From: Jutongia huaianensis
GTDB lineage: Bacteria; Bacillota; Clostridia; Lachnospirales; Lachnospiraceae
NCBI RefSeq assembly: GCF_014384985.1
Contig: NZ_JACRSX010000010.1
Location: 41,154-105,153, forward strand
Length of the DNA stretch: 64,000 nt
Direction of reading: 5' to 3'
Shown here: piece after piece, positions 1 through 8,887 of the stretch
Numbering within the stretch: position 1 is the stretch's first letter
How the letters are laid out: each line of letters begins with the position of its first letter
Translations under genes and position numbers: made by a program
Notes under the pieces: model-generated
What the model was told of the DNA's origin: nothing
What the model saw: the letters and a program-made list of their open reading frames with translations, nothing else
The model's database searches: none

Positions 1-600
1 TCTGTTAAAGATACATTATATGAGGCACCAAAGGGATTCCGCCGGGTCAATGGGCTGACTCTGGAAAATGTGGATCTGCCTCATGCAGAGGAAACCCTGT
101 GGCATTGCAAGGATGTTGCCATGAGTAATGTGGTGGCAAAGGGAGATTATTTTGCCATGAACTGCAGTGATATAAAGCTGGATGGTTTTCGTCTGGTGGG
201 AAATTACTGTTTTGATGGATGTCGTAATGTAGAGGTGCATCACGCCAAAATGCTTTCCAAGGATGCTTTTTGGAACTGTGACAATGTTACCGTATATGAT
301 TCCTATATCTGCGGAGAATATCTGGGTTGGAATTCTAAAAACATTACTTTTGTCAACTGCGTGATCGAGAGTCTGCAGGGCATGTGTTATATGGAAAATC
401 TTGTGATGAAGAACTGCAAGCTGTTAAATACGACGCTTGCTTTTGAATATTCCACGGTGGACGTGGAAGTGGACGGACCGATTGAAAGCGTGAAGAATCC
501 ATCTGCAGGAGTGATAAAGGCAGAAAAAATAAAAGAATTGATCTTAGAAGAGCAGGAAATTGATCCTTCCCAAACAACCATCATTGTGAATGAAGCATAA
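1..600 (+). CDS. DUF3737 family protein, 5' end outside window
   Basis: The reading frame is open from base 1, so the gene starts before the window; the C-terminal 199 codons are present. The protein has repeated short strands with regularly spaced Asn, Cys and aromatic residues (for example NVEVHHAKMLSKDAFWNCDN), the pattern of a right-handed parallel beta-helix, and it resembles the DUF3737 family of hypothetical proteins. No membrane segment or signal peptide is visible in the part present. The biochemical role of the family is not known to me. The next gene follows after 51 bases on the same strand, so co-transcription is possible. Confidence 0.75.
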   Translation, partial: SVKDTLYEAPKGFRRVNGLTLENVDLPHAEETLWHCKDVAMSNVVAKGDYFAMNCSDIKLDGFRLVGNYCFDGCRNVEVHHAKMLSKDAFWNCDNVTVYDSYICGEYLGWNSKNITFVNCVIESLQGMCYMENLVMKNCKLLNTTLAFEYSTVDVEVDGPIESVKNPSAGVIKAEKIKELILEEQEIDPSQTTIIVNEA

Positions 601-651
601 GCTTGTCATGATGGAGCTGCGGGAGGAGATATTATTGAGGGAGACGATACA

Positions 652-3363
652 TTGAGAAAGAGAATCGCAGTGTTATCCTCGCAATTGGAGGAAAATTACC
701 AGAAAAATTTCATGCAGGGTTTTTTGGAGCGGGCATTTGCTTTTGATTTTGATGTCTGCACCTTTGCCACTTATCGGAAGTATCAGGATACGTCAGAGCG
801 GGAAGCAGGAGAGACAAGTATTTTCTCTTTAATTGATTACGATGCTTTTGACGGTGTGATTGTTTTGCCGGAAACGTTGCAGACGCCCGGTCTGATGCTG
901 CGTCTGGAGGAGCAGTTCCGGAGCAGATTTCATGGGCGGCTTCTATATGTCGATCGGAAAAGTGACGAGTACGACTATATCATGCTGGATCATTACAAGC
1001 CGATTAAAAGAATGGTATCTCATCTGATCGAAGAGCACGGCATGAGAGATATCATCTTTTTGACAGGTCCCCGGTATAATGCACATTCTGTGCAGCGTCT
1101 GCATGGATTTGTGGATGCCATGGCAGAGCATGGACTGGACGCCGGAGATGACAGGATATTTTATGGTGATTACTGGTACGATGGTGGTCATGATATGGTA
1201 CGGGAGTTGATGGAACGGAGGCAGAAGCTTCCGGAGGCGATCGCCTGTGCTAATGATCTGATGGCGGTCGGCGTTGCCGAGGCTCTGGCAGATCGTGGAA
1301 TCCGTGTGCCGGAGGATATTGCCATTGTGGGTTATGATTCTGTACCGGAGGGAAAGGAAAGCCCTAGTCCCATTACATCTATGGATATTCCGTCAAGGGA
1401 GTTTGGACAGTATGCGGCAGAGTGCATCCGAAGCCTTTTGGATGGACAGAAACTGCCGGAGTTTACTTATGAACCACCGTTATTTATCGGTGGAAGCTGT
1501 GGTTGCCACTGTGAGAGTGTGATACCGCGAAAGATCGTACGGGATCAGTGGTCTACTGATGTTTCCCGCAAGAGCTTTTATTCTAACTTTAATCATCTGA
1601 CAGAGGACTGGATCTCACAGAATACCTTTCAGGAGCTGATGGATGCGGTTCAGACATACAGCTACCAGATCAGGGAGTTTGACAGCTTTCATGTTTGTGT
1701 AAATGATCTTTGGATCCGGGAGGACAAGCCGGCTAGTGTTAATATTGTGAAGGGACATTATACAGACCGGATTGCACCGGTGCTTCATTGTGGACCGTCC
1801 GGTAAAGGAGAGGATCGTCTGGAATTTACGGAAACTTTTCCGAGAGAACAAATGCTTCCTGAGATTTATGAGGAGAGTGTTACACCCAAGGCATACATTT
1901 TTACCCCTCTTTATTTTGAGGATATGTGTTTTGGGTATGCTGTGATCAGCTACGGGAACGAGCCAAAGGCATATGATGAACGTTATTATATGTGGTTACA
2001 TAATCTGATGATCGGTATGGAGTGTTTCCGGCGTATGGATGCGCTGCAGAGGACAAACCGCCGGGCACAGGAGCGCAAGATTCATGATGAATTGACGGGC
2101 ATGTTTAATTATACCGGCTTTGTGAAGCATTCTAAACCAATGGTGGAGAGGGCCTGTGAGGAAAATAAATATGTCAGTGTTCTGGCGATGGATATGGCGA
2201 GTCTGGACAAGATCAACGAAAAGTTTGGCAGAACAGAGGGGGATCATGCGATTCAGAAGGTTGCACAGATCATCCAGAAGTGTGCGGATGAAGGTGCGAT
2301 GTGCTGCCGGCTGGGGGATGATGAGTTCATTATGGCAGAGCTTACCGATGAAGCAACTCATGAGAGGATTCATACGGTACGCAGAGAGATTGACCAGATG
2401 CTGGAGGAGTATAATGGGTCTTCTGACTGTAAATATGAAATGAGGCTGTTTAGTGGCAGCAAGACAGAGCGTGTGAAGGATCTGGTGGAGATGGAAGATC
2501 TGGTCAATGCAGCCGTGAGCCGCAAGAATGGACGCAAAGCAAGTGAAAAACGGATTACCGGTGATGCAACACTTTCTGCTCAGGAGCAGGAACAGGCTGC
2601 TTTGGTGAAAAAGGTGCTGGATGAGAATTTGTTTGTCTATCATTTCCAACCGATCGTCAGTGCGAAGGATGGTTCCATTGTGGCGTATGAAGCACTGATG
2701 AGAGCACAGATCTATCCAATGATATCGCCTCTTGACATTATTAAATATGCATCTCATCTGGAACGGTTGTATGATGTGGAGAGAGCTACCTTCTTCAACA
2801 TCCTTCATCTGGTGGATGAGAGAGAGAAGGAACTGGCAGGGAAAAAGATCTTTATCAACAGTATACCGGGCAGCCAGCTTTCCGGAGAGGAAGCGGCAGT
2901 GCTGAAGCAGAAGCTTACAGAGCATGCAGATAGTGTGGTTGTGGAGCTGACGGAGCAGACCGAGGCAGATGACAAGACGCTGGCGGATATGAAGAGCGGT
3001 TATGAGAAAATGGGAATTGAGACAGCGGTTGACGATTACGGCACAGGATATTCTAATATTGTGAATCTGTTGCGTTATATGCCGAATTATGTGAAAGTAG
3101 ACCGGATGCTGCTCAGCGGGATTCAGGATAATCCACAGAAACAGCATTTTGTTAAGGATATTGTGATCTTCGCCCATGAAAATCATTTTCAGGTACTTGC
3201 CGAGGGTGTAGAGACTTCGGAGGAGCTGGAAACGGTGATCAAGCTTGGGGTAGATCTGATCCAGGGGTACTACACGGCCAGACCAAATCCGGATATTCTT
3301 GGCAGGATTGACAGTAACATTGAGGAGGAGATCTGCCGGTATCAGAAGGAGCGGGTATCGTAA
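652..3363 (+). CDS. c-di-GMP phosphodiesterase with sugar-binding-protein-like sensor, degenerate GGDEF and EAL domains
   Basis: The 903-residue protein has three parts. Residues 1-290 resemble the ligand-binding domain of LacI/GalR regulators (TGPRYNAHSVQR, ACANDLMAVGVAEAL, IAIVGYDSVPEG) but there is no DNA-binding helix-turn-helix. A GGDEF domain (about 485-635) starts with DELTGMFNYTGF and reads GDDEF at the signature, so cyclase activity is doubtful. The EAL domain (about 650-895) keeps YEALMR, VDDYGTGYSN, KVDRMLL and AEGVETSEEL, so c-di-GMP hydrolysis is likely. There is no signal peptide or membrane helix, which implies a soluble enzyme sensing a cytoplasmic small molecule. A TTG start is chosen because GAGGGAG lies 9 bases upstream. 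A cyclase with the same sensor type lies at 41664-43610. Confidence 0.9.
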   Translation: MRKRIAVLSSQLEENYQKNFMQGFLERAFAFDFDVCTFATYRKYQDTSEREAGETSIFSLIDYDAFDGVIVLPETLQTPGLMLRLEEQFRSRFHGRLLYVDRKSDEYDYIMLDHYKPIKRMVSHLIEEHGMRDIIFLTGPRYNAHSVQRLHGFVDAMAEHGLDAGDDRIFYGDYWYDGGHDMVRELMERRQKLPEAIACANDLMAVGVAEALADRGIRVPEDIAIVGYDSVPEGKESPSPITSMDIPSREFGQYAAECIRSLLDGQKLPEFTYEPPLFIGGSCGCHCESVIPRKIVRDQWSTDVSRKSFYSNFNHLTEDWISQNTFQELMDAVQTYSYQIREFDSFHVCVNDLWIREDKPASVNIVKGHYTDRIAPVLHCGPSGKGEDRLEFTETFPREQMLPEIYEESVTPKAYIFTPLYFEDMCFGYAVISYGNEPKAYDERYYMWLHNLMIGMECFRRMDALQRTNRRAQERKIHDELTGMFNYTGFVKHSKPMVERACEENKYVSVLAMDMASLDKINEKFGRTEGDHAIQKVAQIIQKCADEGAMCCRLGDDEFIMAELTDEATHERIHTVRREIDQMLEEYNGSSDCKYEMRLFSGSKTERVKDLVEMEDLVNAAVSRKNGRKASEKRITGDATLSAQEQEQAALVKKVLDENLFVYHFQPIVSAKDGSIVAYEALMRAQIYPMISPLDIIKYASHLERLYDVERATFFNILHLVDEREKELAGKKIFINSIPGSQLSGEEAAVLKQKLTEHADSVVVELTEQTEADDKTLADMKSGYEKMGIETAVDDYGTGYSNIVNLLRYMPNYVKVDRMLLSGIQDNPQKQHFVKDIVIFAHENHFQVLAEGVETSEELETVIKLGVDLIQGYYTARPNPDILGRIDSNIEEEICRYQKERVS

Positions 3364-3417
3364 AGAATGTTTATTTGATGTATCAGAACATTGAATTTTA
3401 TAGTTTGATTAAAATAT

Positions 3418-3451
3418 AAAAGTCATCACAGAACATTTGTGATGACTTTTT
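3418..3451. terminator. Bidirectional Rho-independent terminator
   Basis: AAAAGTCATCACA at 3418-3430 pairs with TGTGATGACTTTTT at 3438-3451 around a 7-base loop. There is a T run on the plus side and A/T-rich sequence on the other. It lies between the convergent phosphodiesterase and hisS genes. Confidence 0.85.
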
Positions 3452-3504
3452 GATATTTATAAATTAAGACGCCGGTATTTATCCGGATGATATGCCGGGG
3501 CTGT

Positions 3505-4746
3505 TTATTCACCAAACAGCTTCACGCCATCCTCCTGTCCATAGACAGCAAATCCATCAAAGCCCTGTGTTTCCAGCTTGTTCAGATATTTTCCGAGCTT
3601 CTTTGGACGGGCAATAACAGAAACGATATAGTCATTCCGTAAGTCCTCTGCGTAGATCAGAGCTTCTGCATAGGTGTCGGTATCGTAGAATACGGCAATT
3701 TTCTTTTTGCGGTTTGGAATAGAGCAGTTCTGCTCCATCAAGATACCGAAGATACGCTCAAAGCCAATCGAGAAGCCGACGGCCGGGATATCTTCATTCA
3801 GGAACTTGCCGATCAGATTGTCGTAACGTCCGCCACCTGCCACGGCACCGCTGTAGCCTGCTGCTTCCACCTCGAAAATAGTGCCGGTGTAATAGCCCTG
3901 TCCACGTACAAGGGAAGGACAAAATTCCACAGGAATCGTACCCTTTGAAACGGTTGTGACAGCATCAATGATACGCTGCAGTTCCGTTACATACGAAGCA
4001 TCACATACGTTTGCTACGGAATCCAATGTCAGGGTGCCGTCTGCAAAAAGAGCAATAAATTTATCAATGCAGGTCTGGTTAAAGCCATTTTCCTCCAGCT
4101 CTGCCTTCACACCGTCAATACCGATCTTATCCTGCTTATCAAAGATGATCGCAAGCTTTTCATTGTCCTCCGTTGAAAAGCCGGCATAAGCAAAGATATC
4201 GCTTAAGATCCGGCGGTCATTGATCTTTACCTTATAATCAGAAAGTCCCACGCGGTTCAGGGCCTTTGTGGTAGTCAGGATCAGCTCGATCTCCGCGTCT
4301 CTGGATTCGTTTCCGATAATATCAATATCACACTGCATAAACTCGCGGAGACGACCCTTCTGGGGACGTTCCGCACGGTATACACGATCCATCTGGATCA
4401 CTTTAAACGGCGACAAAAGTTCGTTACGGTTATTGGCATAGTAACGGGAAAGAGGCAGCGTCAGGTCGTAACGCAGTCCCATATCCGCAAGCTCCTTCTC
4501 GGTCGGGTGCACCCCTGCAAGGGCACTGTCCAGTTTTTTGCCTCGTTTTAATATTTTAAAGATCAGGTTCAGATTTTCTCCACCCTCACTTTTGTCCAGA
4601 TTGACAGAATCCTCGATGATCGGGGTGGTAATACGCTGAAATCCTGCGCTGCTGTATGTTTCCATAATAATATTCTGTAAATAATCCCGGATCTCTGTTT
4701 CCTTTGGAAGATAATCCCTGGTTCCCTTGACTGGTGTAGCTTTCAT
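3505..4746 (-). CDS. hisS: Histidine--tRNA ligase (HisS-like class II synthetase)
   Basis: This 413-residue class II aminoacyl-tRNA synthetase charges tRNA-His. Visible features are the N-terminal GTRDYLP, motif 2 (RVYRAERPQKGRLREFMQCD), the histidine-binding LVRGQGYYTG, GAVAGGGRYDNLIG and motif 3 (AVGFSIGFERI). The classical motif is LVRGLDYYT; variation of the two residues after the glycine is seen in a second HisS subfamily of Clostridia. The C-terminal anticodon-binding domain is short, about 80 residues. The start at 4746 (MKATPVKG) lies 9 bases after AAGGA; the longer upstream reading has no ribosome site. A HisZ-type regulatory paralogue is possible, but no other his gene is nearby, so a synthetase is favoured. 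Confidence 0.85.
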   Translation of the reverse strand: MKATPVKGTRDYLPKETEIRDYLQNIIMETYSSAGFQRITTPIIEDSVNLDKSEGGENLNLIFKILKRGKKLDSALAGVHPTEKELADMGLRYDLTLPLSRYYANNRNELLSPFKVIQMDRVYRAERPQKGRLREFMQCDIDIIGNESRDAEIELILTTTKALNRVGLSDYKVKINDRRILSDIFAYAGFSTEDNEKLAIIFDKQDKIGIDGVKAELEENGFNQTCIDKFIALFADGTLTLDSVANVCDASYVTELQRIIDAVTTVSKGTIPVEFCPSLVRGQGYYTGTIFEVEAAGYSGAVAGGGRYDNLIGKFLNEDIPAVGFSIGFERIFGILMEQNCSIPNRKKKIAVFYDTDTYAEALIYAEDLRNDYIVSVIARPKKLGKYLNKLETQGFDGFAVYGQEDGVKLFGE

Positions 4747-4784
4747 AATTGACATTCCTTTCTTGTTATATAGTAACAAAAATG

Positions 4785-4813
4785 ATTTTATCACAGCAAG
4801 TCCTAAATCACAA
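4785..4813 (-). promoter_or_regulatory. Predicted promoter of hisS
   Basis: On the minus strand TTGTGA (4808-4813) and TAAAAT (4785-4790) are 17 bases apart, with a TG one base before the -10 box. It lies 39 bases upstream of the chosen hisS start. Confidence 0.6.
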
Positions 4814-4845
4814 GTGCACTGTAGGGAATAATATATGCCGGATGT

Positions 4846-4874
4846 TTGACTTATGCTTTATAATAGTGTAAAAT
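4846..4874 (+). promoter_or_regulatory. Predicted promoter of asd
   Basis: TTGACT (4846-4851) and TAAAAT (4869-4874) are separated by 17 bases. The element is divergent to the hisS promoter and lies 62 bases before the asd start. Confidence 0.65.
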
Positions 4875-4936
4875 CGGAGAAAATGCGAAAGAAGAATTAT
4901 ACGCAATTTTCAGAAAAAGTTATTTTGGAGGTCATC

Positions 4937-6034
4937 ATGGATAAGAAGTTAAAAGTAGGTATCCTTGGAGGTACCGGAATGGTAGGACAGAGATTTATCT
5001 CTTTGCTGGAAAACCACCCTTGGTTTGAGGTTGTTGCAATTGCAGCCAGCCCAAGAAGCGCAGGCAAGAAGTATGAGGATGCCATTGGCGGACGCTGGAA
5101 AATGACAACACCGATGCCGGAAGCTGTCAAAAACATTATCGTTGAGGATGTCAGCAACGTAGAAGAGGTTGCTTCTAAGGTTGATTTCGTATTCAGCGCA
5201 GTTGATATGAGCAAGGACGAGATCAAGAAGATCGAGGAAGAGTATGCAAAGACTGAGACTCCTGTTGTATCCAATAACAGTGCCCACAGATGGACTCCTG
5301 ATGTACCGATGGTTGTGCCGGAGTTGAATCCGGAGCACTTAGAGGTAATAGAGTCACAGAAGAAGCGTCTGGGAACGACCAGAGGTTTTATCGCAGTTAA
5401 GCCGAACTGCTCTATCCAGAGCTACACGCCTGCACTTCACGCATTAAAGAAGGCAGGTTATGAGCCAAAGACGGTTGTTGCTACCACATATCAGGCGATT
5501 TCCGGAGCAGGTAAGACATTTAAGGACTGGCCGGAGATGGAGGGCAATATCATTCCGTTTATCGGTGGTGAGGAAGAGAAGAGCGAGCAGGAGCCGCTTC
5601 GTATCTGGGGTCATATTGAGAATGGCGAGATCGTAAAGGCTGACGGTCCGGTGATCACGACACAGTGTATCCGTGTTCCGGTATTAAACGGTCATACAGC
5701 GGCTGTATTTGTTACTTTCGAGGAGGGCAAGAAGCCTTCTAAGGAAGAGATCATCCGCGTATGGAGAGAGTATTCCGGAGTACCACAGGAGCTGAAGCTT
5801 CCTAGTGCACCGGAGCATTTCATCCAGTATCTTGAGGATGATAACCGTCCACAGGTATCCATGGATGTAGATTATGAAAATGGTTTTGGCGTATCTATGG
5901 GACGTCTCCGTGAGGATACTGTATTTGATTATAAGTTTGTAGGTTTATCCCACAATACAGTCAGAGGAGCAGCCGGCGGTGCCGTACTTACTGCAGAGCT
6001 TCTGACAGCCAAGAAATATATTACAGCAAAATAA
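4937..6034 (+). CDS. asd: Aspartate-semialdehyde dehydrogenase
   Basis: The 365-residue enzyme reduces aspartyl phosphate to aspartate semialdehyde with NADPH, the branch point to lysine/diaminopimelate, threonine and methionine. It shows the N-terminal nucleotide-binding GILGGTGMVGQRF, the catalytic cysteine in KPNCSIQ, and AISGAGKTF, all typical of the archaeal/fungal-like Asd subtype found in many Clostridia. The start at 4937 follows GGAGG with a 5-base gap; the in-frame ATG at 4853 overlaps the predicted promoter and is unlikely. No terminator separates it from the Nudix gene. Confidence 0.93.
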   Translation: MDKKLKVGILGGTGMVGQRFISLLENHPWFEVVAIAASPRSAGKKYEDAIGGRWKMTTPMPEAVKNIIVEDVSNVEEVASKVDFVFSAVDMSKDEIKKIEEEYAKTETPVVSNNSAHRWTPDVPMVVPELNPEHLEVIESQKKRLGTTRGFIAVKPNCSIQSYTPALHALKKAGYEPKTVVATTYQAISGAGKTFKDWPEMEGNIIPFIGGEEEKSEQEPLRIWGHIENGEIVKADGPVITTQCIRVPVLNGHTAAVFVTFEEGKKPSKEEIIRVWREYSGVPQELKLPSAPEHFIQYLEDDNRPQVSMDVDYENGFGVSMGRLREDTVFDYKFVGLSHNTVRGAAGGAVLTAELLTAKKYITAK

Positions 6035-6102
6035 TCAAGGGATTCATTAACTGCAGTATAATAAGACACATTTCGATGAGTATAAGGGAGTGAGGTGGCT
6101 GC

Positions 6103-6507
6103 ATGAATGCATATAGGATCTTAGTTAAAGGAATTGTAAAGAGAGATGATAAATATCTCATTATTGAAAAATGGTACGATGATAATATCATGGATCCTTA
6201 CCAGTGGGAGTTTCTGGATGGAGAAGCCGAGTTTGGCGAGTCGCCGGATGTGGCTGTGATCCGTATGATCCAGGAGCAGACAGGTCTTACGGCGGAGGTT
6301 GACCGCATCTTATATACCTGGACATTTATGGTGGGTTCCGTATGCAGTCTTGGTCTGACATATCTTTGTTATACAGATATGGAAGAAGATGACGTACAGC
6401 TATCTGAGGATCTTCACGATTGCCGCTGGGTATCCGCTGATGAGTTTGGTGAGTTCATATCCAATCAGAGGATGCTGGAGGATATCGAGAAAGCAGAATT
6501 ATATTAA
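6103..6507 (+). CDS. Nudix hydrolase family protein with imperfect Nudix box
   Basis: A 134-residue protein of the Nudix fold, which usually hydrolyses nucleoside diphosphate derivatives. The Nudix box can be read at residues 46-68: G and E are at the expected spacing (GEAEFGE), then R, but the following REUxEExGU segment reads RMIQEQTGL, so one glutamate of the catalytic EE pair is Gln and the Glu after Arg is Met. Activity may be altered or lost. It lies between asd and the pyrimidine cluster. The ATG at 6103 is preceded by a purine-rich GGGAGTGAGG. Confidence 0.75.
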   Translation: MNAYRILVKGIVKRDDKYLIIEKWYDDNIMDPYQWEFLDGEAEFGESPDVAVIRMIQEQTGLTAEVDRILYTWTFMVGSVCSLGLTYLCYTDMEEDDVQLSEDLHDCRWVSADEFGEFISNQRMLEDIEKAELY

Positions 6508-6514
6508 AAGAAAA

Positions 6515-6551
6515 GGGGTGTCAATGCCGGATGGCTGACATCCCTGTTTTT
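6515..6551 (+). terminator. Terminator or attenuator hairpin upstream of pyrC
   Basis: GGGGTGTCA (6515-6523) pairs with TGACATCCC (6536-6544, one G-T pair) and is followed by TGTTTTTA. Only about 30 bases remain before the pyrC start, too few for another promoter, so pyrC transcription probably has to pass this hairpin. That position suits attenuation, but no antiterminator or PyrR site was identified. Confidence 0.65.
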
Positions 6552-6579
6552 AGTACGAAATGAAATGGACGGTGATGCA

Positions 6580-7869
6580 ATGAAAATTTTGATCAAGAAT
6601 GGAAAGCTGGTGGACCCGGCAAATGATATTGATGCGTTTTATGATGTGCTGATCGAGGAGGATAAGGTAGCTCGTGTTTCACAGGATATTGATCCGAATA
6701 TTCTGGGAGAGGGAGACAGACTGATCGATGCCTTTGGCAAGGTTGTGATGCCGGGCTTTATTGATCTGCATGTACATTTGAGAGAGCCGGGTTTTGAATA
6801 TAAAGAAACGATCAGGACAGGTTGTGAGGCTGCCGCCCACGGCGGTGTGACCAGTATATGTCCGATGCCAAATACGAAGCCGGTCATTGACTCTCCGGAG
6901 AGAGTCCGGAATCTGCTGGAGCGGGCAAAGGATGCACCGGTACATGTGTTACCGATCGGAGCCGTAACCATTGGACAGGAGGGAAAGGAGCTTGCAGATA
7001 TTGAAGGCATGCAGGAGACCGGTATTGTTGCTTTGAGTGAGGATGGCAAATCAGTGATGGACAGTCTGTTATTCCGTCATGCCATGGAGCAGGCAGCACA
7101 ATATGAGATTCCGATGTTTTCACACTGTGAAGATAAGGCGCTGGTAGACGGCGGTGTGATGAATGCAGGAGATAAAGCAGAAGAACTGGGACTTCCGGGT
7201 ATTACCAATGCGGTAGAGGATGTGATCGTTGCCAGGGATATTCTGATCAGCAAGGAGACGGGAGCACAGCTTCATCTCTGCCATTGTTCTACAGCAGACA
7301 GTGCGTTGCTGGTAGGAATGGCAAAGGATCAGGGGCTTCGTGTGACGGCAGAGGTGTGTCCACACCACTTTACGATGTCGGATCAGGAGATCACCGAGGA
7401 TGACGGTCGTTTTAAAATGAATCCGCCACTGCGCAGTCCAAAGGATGTACAGGCTTTAAAAGATGCTCTGGCATCAGGTGTTATGGATGTCATTTCTACG
7501 GATCACGCTCCTCACGGAGCTCAGGAGAAGGCACAGAGTATGAAGAAAGCTCCGTTTGGTATTGTTGGACTGGAGACCTCCTTTGCGCTTGGATTTACAG
7601 AACTGGTACAGGGTGGATATCTGTCTTTAGCCCAGTTAGTAGAGAAAATGAGTGTCAACCCGGCGAGAGTGCTGGGAATTGATAAAGGAAATCTGGCTGT
7701 GGGAAAAACGGCGGATCTGGTGATTGCCGATGTGGAGCATGAATATGAGATTGACAGCAGCAGCTTTGCTTCTATGGGCAGAAATACCCCATTTGACGGG
7801 AAAAAGGTTACAGGACGGGTGGTAACGACCATTGTAGATGGTAAAATTGTTTATGAATATAGTAGATAA
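6580..7869 (+). CDS. pyrC: Dihydroorotase
   Basis: The 429-residue enzyme cyclises carbamoyl aspartate to dihydroorotate, step 3 of UMP synthesis. The metal-binding HVHLREPG, the central FSHCED, LHLCHCST, and ISTDHAPHG motifs are all present, as in class I dihydroorotases of about 425-430 residues. The start at 6580 (MKILIKNGKLVDP) is chosen over ATG 6565 because it matches the family N-terminus and has a weak GGACGGTG site. It is the first gene of the pyrC-pyrF-pyrK-pyrD run, in which the gaps are 19-78 bases. Confidence 0.95.
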   Translation: MKILIKNGKLVDPANDIDAFYDVLIEEDKVARVSQDIDPNILGEGDRLIDAFGKVVMPGFIDLHVHLREPGFEYKETIRTGCEAAAHGGVTSICPMPNTKPVIDSPERVRNLLERAKDAPVHVLPIGAVTIGQEGKELADIEGMQETGIVALSEDGKSVMDSLLFRHAMEQAAQYEIPMFSHCEDKALVDGGVMNAGDKAEELGLPGITNAVEDVIVARDILISKETGAQLHLCHCSTADSALLVGMAKDQGLRVTAEVCPHHFTMSDQEITEDDGRFKMNPPLRSPKDVQALKDALASGVMDVISTDHAPHGAQEKAQSMKKAPFGIVGLETSFALGFTELVQGGYLSLAQLVEKMSVNPARVLGIDKGNLAVGKTADLVIADVEHEYEIDSSSFASMGRNTPFDGKKVTGRVVTTIVDGKIVYEYSR

Positions 7870-7888
7870 TGGAAAGGACAGGTAAAAA

Positions 7889-8809
7889 ATGATCAATAAA
7901 TTAGTGGCAGAGATTAAGAAGAAAGATGCACCGGTAGTCGTTGGACTGGATCCGATGCTTGGTTATGTACCGGAGCATCTGACAAAGAAAGCCTTTGAGG
8001 AGTTCGGGGAGACTCTGGAGGGAGCAGCAGAGGCAATCTGGCAGTATAATAAGGGTATCGTGGATGCAGTTTATGATCTGATCCCGGCTGTGAAGCCACA
8101 GATTGCTATGTATGAGCAGTTTGGTATTCCAGGTATGATGGCGTTCAAAAAGACAGTGGATTACTGTAAGGAGAAGGGACTTGTTGTGATCGGTGATATC
8201 AAGCGCGGTGATATCGGATCTACCTCCACCGCTTATGCAGTGGGTCACCTGGGAAAGGTTACGGTAGGCAGCAGGCAGTATTACGGCTTTGATGAGGACT
8301 TTGTCACCGTGAATCCATATCTGGGAAGTGATGGTGTCAATCCGTTTATTGATGTATGTAAGGAAGAGAAAAAGGGAATCTTTGTGCTGGTCAAGACATC
8401 GAATCCGTCCAGTGGAGAGTTTCAGGACCGCCTGATCGATGGCAGACCGCTTTATGAGCTGGTAGGGGAGAAGGTTGCCGAATGGGGCAGCCAGTGTATG
8501 GGAGATGATTACAGCTATGTAGGCTGTGTCGTAGGTGCAACGTATCCGGAGATGGGCAAGATCCTTCGAAAGATCATGCCAAAAACATATATCCTTGTAC
8601 CGGGCTATGGTGCGCAGGGCGGAAAGGCATCAGATCTGGCACCGTACTTCAATAAAGATGGTCTGGGTGCCATCGTTAATTCCTCCCGTGGTATTATCTG
8701 TGCTTACAAGCAGGAGAAATATGCAAAGTTTGGTGCCGGAAATTATGCGGAGGCATCCAGACAGGCAGTGATCGATATGATCCAGGACATCAACGAGGGT
8801 CGTAAATAA
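7889..8809 (+). CDS. pyrF: Orotidine-5'-phosphate decarboxylase
   Basis: The 306-residue protein decarboxylates OMP to UMP, the last step of the pathway. The catalytic segment reads GDIKRGDIGSTS and the substrate-binding C-terminal part PGYGAQGG. The length and motif layout match the longer PyrF subfamily (about 300 residues) rather than the 230-240 residue E. coli type. It lies 19 bases after pyrC and is preceded by GGAAAGGACAGG. Confidence 0.95.
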   Translation: MINKLVAEIKKKDAPVVVGLDPMLGYVPEHLTKKAFEEFGETLEGAAEAIWQYNKGIVDAVYDLIPAVKPQIAMYEQFGIPGMMAFKKTVDYCKEKGLVVIGDIKRGDIGSTSTAYAVGHLGKVTVGSRQYYGFDEDFVTVNPYLGSDGVNPFIDVCKEEKKGIFVLVKTSNPSSGEFQDRLIDGRPLYELVGEKVAEWGSQCMGDDYSYVGCVVGATYPEMGKILRKIMPKTYILVPGYGAQGGKASDLAPYFNKDGLGAIVNSSRGIICAYKQEKYAKFGAGNYAEASRQAVIDMIQDINEGRK

Positions 8810-8887
8810 CGGAGCGCATGGGAAAAGCATATAATAATGCAGTATCCTGTGATGTTCATTGATTGCAGAAACAGAATGGAGATAAGA

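Noticed and set aside
1996..3186. Long minus-strand open frame of 396 codons opposite the phosphodiesterase gene.
   Set aside because: The composition is rich in His, Leu, Ile and Cys, typical of an antisense shadow, and the plus-strand frame has clear GGDEF and EAL motifs.
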